A stretch of DNA of 64,000 nt from Desulfovibrio sp. Its GTDB lineage: Bacteria > Desulfobacterota > Desulfovibrionia > Desulfovibrionales > Desulfovibrionaceae. The notes beneath the pieces are model-generated. The model was not told the origin of the DNA. It did no database searches and saw only the letters and a list, made by a program, of their open reading frames with translations. Numbering within the stretch: the stretch's first letter is position 1; each line of letters opens with the position of its first letter. Position numbers and translations under genes: made by a program. Below, piece after piece: positions 15,613-23,892 of this stretch. The stretch is taken from contig JACQYS010000001.1 of the NCBI GenBank assembly GCA_016208105.1, positions 62,001-126,000 of the forward strand. Reading direction: 5' to 3'.

Positions 15613-17898
15613 ATGCAAACGACGTCACAGATTCGAGAGGCCCTATCCCCGTGGTGGAAACAGGGCGTCATTCTGACGCTGCTGATCGGGTTTACCATCC
15701 AGATCTTTATTGCAGTTAAATCCTATGACAATGCGCCTCCTATTCCGGGCAAAGTGCTCGATCCTTCGGGCCAGATAGTATTTACTGGTCAGGACATAAC
15801 CGCCGGTCAGGAGGTGTTCCTCAAGTACGCCCTTATGGAGAACGGTACGGTCTGGGGGCACGGGGCCTATCTTGGGCCGGACTACTCGGCGCAATACCTG
15901 CACACTCTGGGGCTTGAGGCAAATCGGCTACAGGCAAAGAAGTTGTTTCAGCGCGATTTTGATACCCTAAGCCCCGACGAGAAGGATGTGGTATCGGCCG
16001 AGTCCACCGCGTTGCTCAAGCAGAATCGGTACGACCCCCAAAAGGATGTCCTGCTCTTTTCTGACGCAGAAGCGGCCTCATACCGCGATCAAATCGGACA
16101 GTGGGGCAAGTACTTCACGGACACTGTGGCCAATGGAGGCTTACGCAAGAAATACATCAGCGATTCTGAAGAACTGCGAATCCTGACCGCCTTCTTCGCC
16201 TGGACCGCCTGGGTGAGTGTCGCCAATCGTCCAGGTGAGGGCTATTCCTACACTAACAACTTTCCTTACGAGCCCATGCTCGGCAACAAGCCCACCAGCG
16301 CCGCCGTGCTTTGGAGCGGGCTCTCCCTAATCACGCTTCTGGCGGGAATAGCCAGCGTGCTTTTTGTCTTCGGTAAGTTCGACTATCTCGGGTGGAAGGG
16401 CACAGGCGAACACGTACATCCGCATATGCTCCCGGGGGTGGCTAGCCCCACCCAGCGGGCCACCATCAAATATTTCGTGGTGGTCGCCTTGCTTTTCCTG
16501 GTTCAGGTGATGCTGGGCGGTGCTACAGCCCACTTCCGGGCTGATCCCGGCAGCTTTTACGGGTTCGACCTGGCGGAATACTTCCCCAGTACGATCCTCC
16601 GCACTTGGCACTTGCAGTCGGCTATCTTCTGGATAGCCACGGCCTTCGTGGCTGGCGGACTATTGCTGGCTCAAGCTCTTGGTGAGGCCGAGCCCAAGGG
16701 GCAGACCATGGGTATCCACGCTCTCTTTTGGGCGCTGGTGATAGTTGTCGCGGGGAGCTTCCTTGGCGAGATACTGGGCATAAATCAGATGCTTGGCTCG
16801 CTTTGGTTCTGGCTGGGTCACCAGGGCTGGGAATACCTGGAACTAGGGCGTTTCTGGCAGGTGCTTCTGGCCATTGGTCTTATTGGGTGGGTGGTCATGC
16901 TGTTACGCTCCGTGGGGCCAGCCCTCAAGGACCCGGATCGCCGTGAGGTCACCTCGCTTTTTCTTCTGGCGGCCTTGGCCATACCCGTATTCTACCTTCC
17001 TGCCTTTTTCTTCGGCAGCACCACCAACTTCACCGTGGCCGACAACTGGCGCTTCTGGATCATCCATCTGTGGGTGGAGGGGTTCTTCGAGCTCTTCGTC
17101 ACGGTAATGGTGTCCGTGATCTTCTTCCGCATGGGGCTGGTGTCGCGGCTCACGGCTACACGGGTCATTTACCTGGACGCCATTTTGTTCCTTGGCAGCG
17201 GCATCGTGGGCACTGGCCACCATTGGTACTTTACCGGACAGACCAACTTGAACATGGCTCTTTCTGCTCTATTTTCAGCCATGGAAGTGGTACCTCTGAC
17301 GCTTCTGACACTGGACGCCTGGGATTTCGTGAAGCTCACTCAATCCGAGTGCGCCGTATGCGGCAAGAGAGTGAACATCCCTCATCGCTGGGCTTTTTTC
17401 TTCCTGATGGCCGTGGGATTCTGGAACTTTGTTGGTGCGGGTATTTTCGGGTTCCTCATTAACTTGCCTATCGTGAGCTATTTCGAGGTGGGCACGATCC
17501 TGACGCCAAACCATGGTCACGCGGCGCTGATGGGCGTGTTCGGCATGGAGGCAATGGCGCTCATGGTGCTGGCGTTCCGACAGGTACTTGATGACGAGCA
17601 GTGGAAAAAGCCGGAGAAGTTCGTGAAAATATCCTTCTGGGGGCTGAATGTCGGCCTTGCGTTGATGCTGGCTGGAAGTCTCTTTCCTGGCGGGGTGATG
17701 CAGCTCTACGACGTGCTGCAGAACGGCTACTGGCACGCACGCGGTCTGGACTACCTGAATCGGGACATGGTCCGACTGATTGAGTGGGCAAGGATGCCCG
17801 GCGACGTGGTGTTCATCGCCTTCGGCGCTGCGCCGATGGCCGTGGCGGCGGTATTGACGTATATGGAGATGAAGAAGACAAAGCCGGTAACAATCTAG
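15613..17898 (+). CDS. norB: Quinol-dependent nitric oxide reductase (qNOR, single subunit)
   Basis: A 761-residue inner-membrane haem-copper-family enzyme reducing two NO to N2O with electrons from quinol. The long N-terminal extension typical of qNOR (GQDITAGQEVFLKYALMENG, then VWGHGAYLGPDYSAQYLH) follows the first membrane helix. The catalytic part has WRFWIIHLWVEGFFELF and GTGHHWYFTG, with His ligands and the conserved Glu residues, and about 14 hydrophobic segments. The ATG at 15613 follows GGAGG at 6 nt; the open frame to 15544 is not used. No NorC cytochrome subunit is present, as expected for this type. It is mobile-element cargo. Confidence 0.95.
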   Translation: MQTTSQIREALSPWWKQGVILTLLIGFTIQIFIAVKSYDNAPPIPGKVLDPSGQIVFTGQDITAGQEVFLKYALMENGTVWGHGAYLGPDYSAQYLHTLGLEANRLQAKKLFQRDFDTLSPDEKDVVSAESTALLKQNRYDPQKDVLLFSDAEAASYRDQIGQWGKYFTDTVANGGLRKKYISDSEELRILTAFFAWTAWVSVANRPGEGYSYTNNFPYEPMLGNKPTSAAVLWSGLSLITLLAGIASVLFVFGKFDYLGWKGTGEHVHPHMLPGVASPTQRATIKYFVVVALLFLVQVMLGGATAHFRADPGSFYGFDLAEYFPSTILRTWHLQSAIFWIATAFVAGGLLLAQALGEAEPKGQTMGIHALFWALVIVVAGSFLGEILGINQMLGSLWFWLGHQGWEYLELGRFWQVLLAIGLIGWVVMLLRSVGPALKDPDRREVTSLFLLAALAIPVFYLPAFFFGSTTNFTVADNWRFWIIHLWVEGFFELFVTVMVSVIFFRMGLVSRLTATRVIYLDAILFLGSGIVGTGHHWYFTGQTNLNMALSALFSAMEVVPLTLLTLDAWDFVKLTQSECAVCGKRVNIPHRWAFFFLMAVGFWNFVGAGIFGFLINLPIVSYFEVGTILTPNHGHAALMGVFGMEAMALMVLAFRQVLDDEQWKKPEKFVKISFWGLNVGLALMLAGSLFPGGVMQLYDVLQNGYWHARGLDYLNRDMVRLIEWARMPGDVVFIAFGAAPMAVAAVLTYMEMKKTKPVTI

Positions 17899-17922
17899 AA
17901 TTGTCCGAAAGAGTGAACCCAA

Positions 17923-17954
17923 GAGGGGGCCGGATGGCCCCCTCGTCATTTTGT
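17923..17954. terminator. Bidirectional terminator between qNOR and flavodiiron genes
   Basis: GAGGGGGCC-GGAT-GGCCCCCTC is a perfect 9-bp stem with a 4-nt loop, followed by GTCATTTTGTT. It lies between two convergent genes and can serve both. Confidence 0.85.
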
Positions 17955-17968
17955 TCGGCGGGTTGGCT

Positions 17969-19162
17969 TTACGCCAGTGCCTTGCCGATTGTTGTCCCGA
18001 ACTCCTCGCACTGCGCCAAATCTTCTCCTGCGGGTTGCCAGAGCTTTTTCAGTCCTGGGCCTATCAAAGGGATGCCACATTCTTCCAGGCCCTTTTCGAT
18101 CATCTTCACGGACTCCCCACTCCAGCCGTACGAGCCGAAGGCAGCCGCGCGCTTGTTCTTGAAGGACAACCCGCGCATCTCCTCCAGGATGGCCGCAACC
18201 GAACTCAGGATGCCGCGGTTGATGGTGGATGAACCCACCAGTACAGCTTTTGATTTAAAGACTTCTGTGATGGCGTCGTTCTTGTCGGTTTTCCCGATGT
18301 TGATACACTTCACGGTCAGTCCTGGCGAAACGGAGTGGATGCCTCGCGCTATCGCTTCGGCCATAGAGCGAGTGGCGTTCCACATGGTGTCGTAGAGGAT
18401 GGTTACCTGTTCCTCCTGGTAGTCTGCTGCCCATTTCAGATAGGACTCCACAATGCGGGTGGGTTCTTGGCGCCAGATAACGCCATGGCTGGGACAGATC
18501 ATGCTCAGGGGAAGGTTCAGGGCCAGGAATTCCTGGATCTTCTTTGTCACCAGCTTGCTGAATGGAGTCAGGATGTTGGCGTAGTATTTCAAAGCTTCCT
18601 GAAACAGTTCGCACTGATCCACGGTGTCATTGTAGAGTCCTTCGCTGGCGAGGTGTTGACCGAATGCGTCGTTGCTGAACAGGATGGCCTGGCCGGTAAG
18701 GTAGCACATCATGGTGTCGGGCCAATGGAGCATGGGGGCCTCAACAAATACGAGGTCCATGCCCGGTCCCACGTTAAGGGTGGCGCCGGTCTTGACCGGA
18801 TGGAAGTTCCAGTCGGCGTGGTACATGCCGGTCATGGACTTGACGCCGTTGGACGTGCAGTACACGGGTACACCAGGGATGCGCCGCATCAACTCTGGCA
18901 GGGCACCGCTGTGGTCAGGCTCGGCGTGGTTGACCACAACATAGTCTATGGAATTCAAGTCAACGGTGCGGGACAAGGCATCAACGAACTCCCCGGCGTA
19001 GGGTCCCCAAACGGTGTCCACGAGTACGGTCTTTTCTCCCCGAAGCAAATATGAGTTGTATGAGGAGCCGCGATGCGTGCTGTACTCTTCACCGTGAAAC
19101 TTTCTAAGTTCCCAGTCAGTCTTGCCGACCCAAGTGACGACATCATTGATGCGGACGGCCAT
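17969..19162 (-). CDS. Flavodiiron protein (FprA / rubredoxin:oxygen oxidoreductase type)
   Basis: A 397-residue cytoplasmic enzyme reducing O2 to water and/or NO to N2O. The metallo-beta-lactamase-like domain (1-250) has the diiron ligands in VVNHAEPDHSG (HxExDH), a further His in MLHWPDT, Asp in FSNDAFGQH and His in CPSHGVIW. The flavodoxin domain (about 255-397) has the FMN site ILYDTMWNATRSMAEA. No rubredoxin domain is fused, so electrons come from separate rubredoxin. The second Met (19162) is chosen because GGAGG lies 7 nt upstream; ATG 19168 is too close. With the convergent qNOR it forms an NO/O2 defence cargo. Confidence 0.94.
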   Translation of the reverse strand: MAVRINDVVTWVGKTDWELRKFHGEEYSTHRGSSYNSYLLRGEKTVLVDTVWGPYAGEFVDALSRTVDLNSIDYVVVNHAEPDHSGALPELMRRIPGVPVYCTSNGVKSMTGMYHADWNFHPVKTGATLNVGPGMDLVFVEAPMLHWPDTMMCYLTGQAILFSNDAFGQHLASEGLYNDTVDQCELFQEALKYYANILTPFSKLVTKKIQEFLALNLPLSMICPSHGVIWRQEPTRIVESYLKWAADYQEEQVTILYDTMWNATRSMAEAIARGIHSVSPGLTVKCINIGKTDKNDAITEVFKSKAVLVGSSTINRGILSSVAAILEEMRGLSFKNKRAAAFGSYGWSGESVKMIEKGLEECGIPLIGPGLKKLWQPAGEDLAQCEEFGTTIGKALA

Positions 19163-19440
19163 GAACATACCTCCAGATGGTACGGGTTTCCCGGTTGGCA
19201 GGGGGGGAGCTTAGCAGGTCGGGTGTGCCGTATGCAAACGTCAATAAGGTTGGAACCTGTTCAGGTGTCTGGCGTGGTGCTGTATTCCATCGGTTCACAA
19301 CACGTCAGCCAAGTGTTTATCGCGGATGTGATGTCCCGTCTCGAAGGGAATTGTCGTCCTGTAGTCGAGTGTTTGTGATCATCAAAGTTCCGGTGATGAA
19401 TTTCCTGATATAAATGTTGGTCGTTTTACCGTCTATCCAG

Positions 19441-21027
19441 TCACCTTGAACGGGAATATTGACCAGAGCCCTCCCTCCACCTCTCTACTTTACGCTCAAG
19501 ATGACGCTCAAGCGCGTCAACAAGGGCTCCAAATTCGCGTGTATAGTGCTCAAATGCTGCAAGTGCTGCGCTGATTTCTGTTGTTGAGCGCTCAAGCGGG
19601 CGACCTGCTGCTGGAGCTGGTGCAAGGTGTTCGCGTGGATTGCCAGAGCCTGCTGTTGACCGGTAAGGATCTTTTCCTGCCGTTCCTGTGTCTGACGTAA
19701 TTCCTGCTCCATCGCGGCCAACGTGTCCGACAGCAGACGTTCGATTTCGGTCATGACTTACTCCAGTTTCACAGCTTGTTGTTTGCCCATGGTCCACCCT
19801 GTTTTGGGCGTCGTCTTCGGCGGCAGAACGATGAACCGCCCGTCCTGATTCTCCAGGAGCTTCAAGCCCCAGGTTCGATCGTTCAGGTGTGCGACGGTCG
19901 CCTCCAGGCCTGCCTTGTCTTCCCGCAAGTCCTGAATCTCGCTCTGCAAGGCCGTCGCCTTGCTCTGGAGCATGTTCAGCAGACCCCATCCGCCAGAGGC
20001 GACGCCCATCAGAAGGGCCAAGCCCAAGAGCAGGGCTTGCAGCCACTTCCTGCCGAAGGCCAAGCTTAGGGTCTGGCAGCCCGAGGCTATGCTCGCCTCC
20101 AATCGTCCAAGCGCGTCCTGGATAGCGGCTTCGGTTGTACTGAGCGCGTCGGTCGATGATTGCCGCAAGTTCTCGCTCAAGGCGTCGAACTGTTGCCGGG
20201 TCAGGGCTTCGAGTTCCTGTCGATCCTGCTCGGCCTTGGCCCTCAAGCGCTCCGCCAGGGATGTCAGCGAGTTGCCAGTGTTCGGCATATATTCCTCCCT
20301 TGAGCCGGAGCTTCTCGCCGCTCGCGGGGTCTTTGACGGTGATGTATTCCTTGCCAGCCCTGCTGATTTCCAGGTCCGCTTCTTTCAAGATCGTGAGGAC
20401 GTCAGCCCGATTCGCGACCTGTCCCTCCTCGATCTTCATGACCAGGTAAGCGTGGACAGCGTCCTTGGCTTCGGCGCGTGGGTCCTTGCCGGGCGTTTTG
20501 CCCCAGCGGATCAGGCGAGCCTTGCTCAAGTCCGCGTGTTCTGGCGTGCGAAGGCGGGCTCGAGCTGGATCGTCCGGCCTGGCCCAGCCTTCACGATGAT
20601 TGTGCAGATCGCGGAACACATCGAAGTGTTTCTGCCAACCAGGTGGGCAGGGGTTGAATGCCTTGCCGCTCGACAGCTCCACGCGCGGGATGACGAAGTG
20701 CAGCTCATGGTGACGCGCATGGCTATGCCGCACCCAGAGCACGTTCCGCTGGTCCGGCTCCAGTTCGGCGAAGGCCACGGCCTCGAAGTCGTCCATGACG
20801 CGCTTTTCCTGCTCGGGCGTCACGCGTTCGTCCGGATGCCAGGACAACACCCCCGCCGTGAACTTCCACTTGGTGTCCAGGGAATCGATCAGCGCCCGCG
20901 TCAGCTCCGGATTGCCGCGCAGCACCTCGGGCGGATGCTTGTCCCGGTCCGGGTAGTCCGAGCGCACAAGATAGTGCGTCGGCCCATCGCCCCCACCTTG
21001 GCCGTGCGGGAAGACTTTCATGTACAT
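19441..21027 (-). CDS. mobA: Mobilization relaxase, MobA/MbeA (ColE1-like HEN group)
   Basis: About 528 residues. The N-terminal relaxase domain matches the ColE1 MbeA pattern: MKVFPHGQGGGDGPTHYLVR, LRGNPELTRALIDSL, KFTAGVLSW, LWVRHSHARHHELHFVIPR, then the helical YLVMKIEEGQVANRADVLTILKEADLEI region and LRLKGGIYAE. The catalytic motif reads H..HExH where ColE1 has H..ExN, a variant. It would nick oriT and pilot the strand through a helper's pore. The C-terminal third is low-complexity and overlaps two other genes in another frame. GGAG lies 5 nt before the ATG at 21027. Confidence 0.88.
   Translation of the reverse strand: MYMKVFPHGQGGGDGPTHYLVRSDYPDRDKHPPEVLRGNPELTRALIDSLDTKWKFTAGVLSWHPDERVTPEQEKRVMDDFEAVAFAELEPDQRNVLWVRHSHARHHELHFVIPRVELSSGKAFNPCPPGWQKHFDVFRDLHNHREGWARPDDPARARLRTPEHADLSKARLIRWGKTPGKDPRAEAKDAVHAYLVMKIEEGQVANRADVLTILKEADLEISRAGKEYITVKDPASGEKLRLKGGIYAEHWQLADIPGGALEGQGRAGSTGTRSPDPATVRRLERELAAIIDRRAQYNRSRYPGRAWTIGGEHSLGLPDPKLGLRQEVAASPALGLGPSDGRRLWRMGSAEHAPEQGDGLAERDSGLAGRQGRPGGDRRTPERSNLGLEAPGESGRAVHRSAAEDDAQNRVDHGQTTSCETGVSHDRNRTSAVGHVGRDGAGITSDTGTAGKDPYRSTAGSGNPREHLAPAPAAGRPLERSTTEISAALAAFEHYTREFGALVDALERHLERKVERWREGSGQYSRSR
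19485..19754 (-). CDS. MbeD-like coiled-coil mobilization protein, nested in mobA
   Basis: An 89-residue, Gln-rich coiled coil (LSDTLAAMEQELRQTQERQ, HTLHQLQQQVARLSAQQQKS) read in a different frame inside the 3' part of mobA. ColE1 plasmids carry a small mbeD gene in the same nested position with the same Gln-rich helical character. The start is 3 nt after the stop of the MbeB-like gene, so the two nested genes are probably translated together. Confidence 0.72.
   Translation of the reverse strand: MTEIERLLSDTLAAMEQELRQTQERQEKILTGQQQALAIHANTLHQLQQQVARLSAQQQKSAQHLQHLSTIHANLEPLLTRLSVILSVK
19758..20288 (-). CDS. MbeB/MobB-like membrane mobilization protein, nested in mobA
   Basis: A 176-residue protein in another frame within mobA. 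It has an N-terminal charged helix (LAERLRAKAEQDRQELEAL), one membrane segment (WLQALLLGLALLMGVASGGWGLL), a coiled coil and a C-terminal TWGLKLLENQDGRFIVLPP, which resembles MobB-type proteins of ColE1-like and related mob regions. Such proteins anchor or stimulate the relaxase. The overlap in a different frame with mobA is the known ColE1 arrangement. Confidence 0.75.
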   Translation of the reverse strand: MPNTGNSLTSLAERLRAKAEQDRQELEALTRQQFDALSENLRQSSTDALSTTEAAIQDALGRLEASIASGCQTLSLAFGRKWLQALLLGLALLMGVASGGWGLLNMLQSKATALQSEIQDLREDKAGLEATVAHLNDRTWGLKLLENQDGRFIVLPPKTTPKTGWTMGKQQAVKLE

Positions 21028-21046
21028 GGCGTCTCCGAAGAGGGTT

Positions 21047-21400
21047 TTACTCCAAAGGGAGAGAAGAGGCTTGCCGACCATTGCCTTCCGCGCCCGAGTA
21101 GCACTTGAGCGCCCTCTCGATGCTGAGGAGGGCGGCCAGCACCCGGAGTGCCTCTGCCCGGCTTTTGTACGTATTGACCCACCGGGCCAGCTGATTCAGG
21201 TTGGCCCCGATCCGGGCAAGCTGGCGAATGTGCTCTTTCTCCAGCGGCGTCTGGCGAAGGCGGTAGTCCATGGCGCGCTGGCGGATGAAGTCCGTCACGG
21301 TCTGCCCTTGGGCTTTCGCCTTGGCCGTGATCGTATCCTTCTCCGTGGGGGCGACGCGCAGCTTGATCCAGGCCGTGCGGCTCTCTGTTCTCTCTTTCAT
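21047..21400 (-). CDS. mobC: MobC-like mobilization accessory protein
   Basis: A 117-residue protein with an N-terminal ribbon-helix-helix-like part (RTAWIKLRVAPTEKDTITAKAKAQG... TVTDFIRQRA) and the MobC signature RIGANLNQLARWVN. It helps the relaxase open oriT. It precedes mobA by 19 bp, the ColE1 order. The ATG at 21400 begins MKERTESRTAW; the open frame to 21574 is GC-skewed filler without features and is not used. Confidence 0.85.
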   Translation of the reverse strand: MKERTESRTAWIKLRVAPTEKDTITAKAKAQGQTVTDFIRQRAMDYRLRQTPLEKEHIRQLARIGANLNQLARWVNTYKSRAEALRVLAALLSIERALKCYSGAEGNGRQASSLPLE

Positions 21401-21444
21401 GGCGTCAACTGCATTCCGGCCTTTCGCCTCTGGCAGGGTTCGAA

Positions 21445-21497
21445 GGGCGGCACGCCCTCGCCAGCCCCGGCAGGGGGCACCGCGCCAGCGTGTGCCC
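21445..21497. other. Candidate oriT region
   Basis: Between mobC and the DUF3987 gene lie GGGCG-GCA-CGCCC (21445-21457) and GGGCAC...GTGCCC (21475-21497, 11-nt loop), the only clear inverted repeats near mobC. Transfer origins usually sit next to mobC and contain inverted repeats by the nick site. The nick itself cannot be placed. Confidence 0.35.
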
Positions 21498-21595
21498 ACA
21501 ACGGGTAGGCTGGCTCTCCGCGATACCGCCGATGAGCCCGGGCACGCTTGGACAACTCCACCCGGGCGAAACAAGCGAAAAAAGCGAAATAAGTC

Positions 21596-22987
21596 TCATG
21601 CGCCGCTACCGCTTTGATCGCTTTCTTCGCTTTTTTCGCTTAATTCGCGTAGCGTGATGATGATCCGTGGACGGCCTCCGTTCTTCTGTTTCGTGACGCT
21701 GATGCGCTGTTGGGCCTCCAGTTGTTGCAGAAGCGGCTGGAGACGTTCGCGGGACACATGCCTGCTCAAGACCGCGCTGAGTTCGGTCGCCGAGAGGGGA
21801 CCGCCCTTCAGGGCCTCCAGGACCTTCTCCTCCAGCGGATCGATTGCTCGTTCCCCGAAGATGTACAGGGCGGATTCCTGGGCGTAGCGCCACATGGCGA
21901 GGGCTGCGCGGAGATGAGCGTCCGCCACTTGTCCCTGGCCGTCCAACAGGGCGTAGACGAGCGCCAGACGGAGCGTTTGAGCCTCGGCGCGGTTGATGAT
22001 GCTCCCGGCCAGCCCCATGTGTTCCTGGGAGAGTTCCGGGTACATCATTTCCCAAAGCTCAAGGGCCTTGCCGGTCATGGTCATGGTGCCGCATTTCTGA
22101 GCCAGGCCCACCAGACGCCAGAGTTCGCGCTGCAAGGGTGCAAGCTCCTGGTCCGGCATCCGGGACGGCAAAGCCACCAACTTGGAACGCCGGGCGCATA
22201 TCCAGAGGAACCGGTTGCCGAAGCCGTTCACGGCCTGCACCTCGCCCAGGCACACGGCAAGTTCCTGCATGGTGATGTGGGTGATAATGCTGATGTGCGC
22301 TCCCCGCACCACCACGGGGTTGTTCTTGGTAAGCGGCGCATAGTCGCCGGAATCCCAGAAGCAACGGATGCCCATGGACAGCGTGTTGCCCTCGCGCTTG
22401 GTGCAGGCCAGGCCGCTGGCAAACTCCTCGTCCATGATGACGAGCCGCTTGTCGCCAGCCTCCCGGATGGGCTCGGTTGGGTTCTGACGCTGTCGCCGGT
22501 CGCGTTCATCATCGCTTTCGTCGCGCACATGGTTGGCCAACCCTTCGCCTGTGGAAAGCGGGCCGCCGCTCTCCCGGGCGGGGGAAGGCACTCCCCATGT
22601 TTTCAGGTCGGCAGGCTGGCAGTGCTCCCGCCCAAACAGTTTGGTGACCGGATGGCGTGAGGTTCCCTTGCGTGCTTTGCTGGAATTCCCGCAGATCACG
22701 GCGAAGAGTCGCGGGGGGTGGATGGTCTCGCCTACATAGATGTGTGGGCCTTGGTTGGTCGTGTGGCCGTAGATTTCCGCGCCGAAGCGCACCAACGTGG
22801 TGATGCACACCGCCGCCGGATCAGCTTCGCTGTCCCGTGTCGCCAGTCGCACGAATTCGCCCAGAATGCCCGGGCAGGCGTCAAACGAAAACCGGGGCCA
22901 TTCCTTGAGGTTGAGGCCGACCGATTCATCCGGGGGTGTTTCCTGACGCGAACAAGGAAGCGAGCGCACAGCGGGCCTGCCGCTCAT
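21596..22987 (-). CDS. DUF3987 (YfjI-like) protein, probable replication-associated protein of the element
   Basis: A 463-residue protein with the layout of DUF3987 proteins found in integrative elements: FPFDACPGILGEFVRLA-like start (here RFSFDACPGILGEFVRLA), ETIHPPRLFAVICGNSSKARKGTS in place of a Walker A loop, LVIMDEEFASGL, GAHISIITHITMQEL and GFGNRFLWICARRSK, with a C-terminal winged-helix-like tail (LEEKVLEALKGGPLSATELSAVLSRH). These are thought to be primase/helicase-like partners. The ATG at 22987 overlaps the AlpA gene stop (ATGA), fixing the start and showing coupling. The P-loop-like segment GNSSKARKGT lacks a canonical GKS/T. Confidence 0.8.
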   Translation of the reverse strand: MSGRPAVRSLPCSRQETPPDESVGLNLKEWPRFSFDACPGILGEFVRLATRDSEADPAAVCITTLVRFGAEIYGHTTNQGPHIYVGETIHPPRLFAVICGNSSKARKGTSRHPVTKLFGREHCQPADLKTWGVPSPARESGGPLSTGEGLANHVRDESDDERDRRQRQNPTEPIREAGDKRLVIMDEEFASGLACTKREGNTLSMGIRCFWDSGDYAPLTKNNPVVVRGAHISIITHITMQELAVCLGEVQAVNGFGNRFLWICARRSKLVALPSRMPDQELAPLQRELWRLVGLAQKCGTMTMTGKALELWEMMYPELSQEHMGLAGSIINRAEAQTLRLALVYALLDGQGQVADAHLRAALAMWRYAQESALYIFGERAIDPLEEKVLEALKGGPLSATELSAVLSRHVSRERLQPLLQQLEAQQRISVTKQKNGGRPRIIITLRELSEKSEESDQSGSGA

Positions 22988-23271
22988 CTCCCACCCCTGG
23001 CCCTCTGTTCCGTTTTTGTCGGCCTGCCGCGACGCCTGACAGGGGGCACAGAGTGACCTCTTTCGGCGTTCGCCTTGATGTCGGCCTGGGCGGCCTTGGC
23101 ATCGATCCACGCATCAACGGCTTCCACCAGCCAAGCCAAGCGGCGTCCCAACTTCATGGGAGGAGGAACAGCGTCATACTGCTTTCGGGCGAGATGCCCA
23201 TGGACCGCTGCGATGCTTTTCCCCAGGATGGTGGACAGCTCTTCGATGTTGTAAAAACGTTGGGTGACCAT
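22984..23271 (-). CDS. AlpA/excisionase-like helix-turn-helix protein
   Basis: A 95-residue protein opening RFYNIEELSTILGKSIAAVHGHLAR and LGRRLAWLVEAVDAWID, the MerR/AlpA-like winged helix of excisionases. A basic tail (RRRGRPTKTEQRARGG) follows. It probably controls excision and/or the downstream DUF3987 and mob genes. GAGGAG lies 7 nt before the ATG. Three 30-bp direct repeats lie 92 bp upstream and may be its binding sites. Confidence 0.85.
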   Translation of the reverse strand: MVTQRFYNIEELSTILGKSIAAVHGHLARKQYDAVPPPMKLGRRLAWLVEAVDAWIDAKAAQADIKANAERGHSVPPVRRRGRPTKTEQRARGGR

Positions 23272-23362
23272 GGATACTCCTCATTTGTTGTGAAGCGAAT
23301 GAATGAGGAGGCATAAACGCACGTCGTTTAATTTTGTCAAGTCGCGGAAATAATTTCCGATC

Positions 23363-23452
23363 CAACATGTGCTAGTATAATTCAGCATGGATCAACGTGG
23401 TCCAATATTATTCAGCTCGTAGCACCATGTCCCAATATAACTCCATGTGGAC
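23363..23452. repeat. Three tandem 30-bp imperfect direct repeats
   Basis: Units start at 23363, 23393 and 23423, each of the form CAACATGT..CCAATATTATTCAGC.... The core (C)CAATATNATTC recurs exactly every 30 bp, about three helical turns. The AT-rich stretch lies upstream of the AlpA-like gene. It could be iterons of an element replication origin or excisionase sites. Confidence 0.6.
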
Positions 23453-23892
23453 TCGTTGCATCGTATCGAATTGCCTGAGTGTTTCACAACACGGCAACTG
23501 GGCTCGAAAAAAGTGAGAAATAATGGTCGGCGAAGATGGCATTAAATCCGGCAGCTTTGCTTGCCAGGCTCATCTGCCCGGAGGTAAGGAGGGGTTTCGG
23601 GAAGCAGGTCTCGGGGATGCGGATGCTATCGCCCAGGGAGTTCATCCGCTTGTCAGCAACTGCGGGGTGTCCGGTTTATCGGGGTAACTCCAGTGGAAGC
23701 TTTGCAGGGGGCGCGTCTCATCCGGTAAATCGGCCCATGGCGGACGGTCAGATTGAAGCGTTTTTTTGCTCCAAATTTGCTCCACTCGGACTGAAAAACC
23801 GTGATTTTTCGTGAAAACTCATGAACACTCAACCACCTGATAATACTTGATTGTTTATGGTAAGTATTGGATAAGATTGAACGATTTCAGCA
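23453..23892. other. Non-coding right end of the mobile element
   Basis: About 440 bp between the 30-bp repeats and attR. I see no convincing gene; a 92-codon frame (23536-23814) has no ribosome-binding site or recognisable features. Near the right it holds TTTTGCTCCA-A-ATTTGCTCCA (23764-23784), the counterpart of the left arm-type repeats. Confidence 0.6.
23764..23784. repeat. Right arm-type repeats (TTTTGCTCCA)
   Basis: TTTTGCTCCA at 23764-23773 is followed 11 bp on by ATTTGCTCCA (23775-23784), matching the pair at 13341-13361 in sequence, orientation and spacing. It lies 109 bp inside attR. Confidence 0.55.

Noticed and set aside
19255-19266. ACCTGTTCAGGT palindrome upstream of the flavodiiron gene as an NO-regulator site
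   Set aside because: It does not match any of the palindromes upstream of the qNOR gene, and nothing else supports it.
23363-23452. CRISPR array
   Set aside because: The three 30-bp units are contiguous with no spacers, and no cas genes are present; they are tandem repeats.
23536-23814. 92-codon plus-strand frame near the right end of the mobile element
   Set aside because: No ribosome-binding site, no recognisable motif, and it runs through the arm-type repeats.
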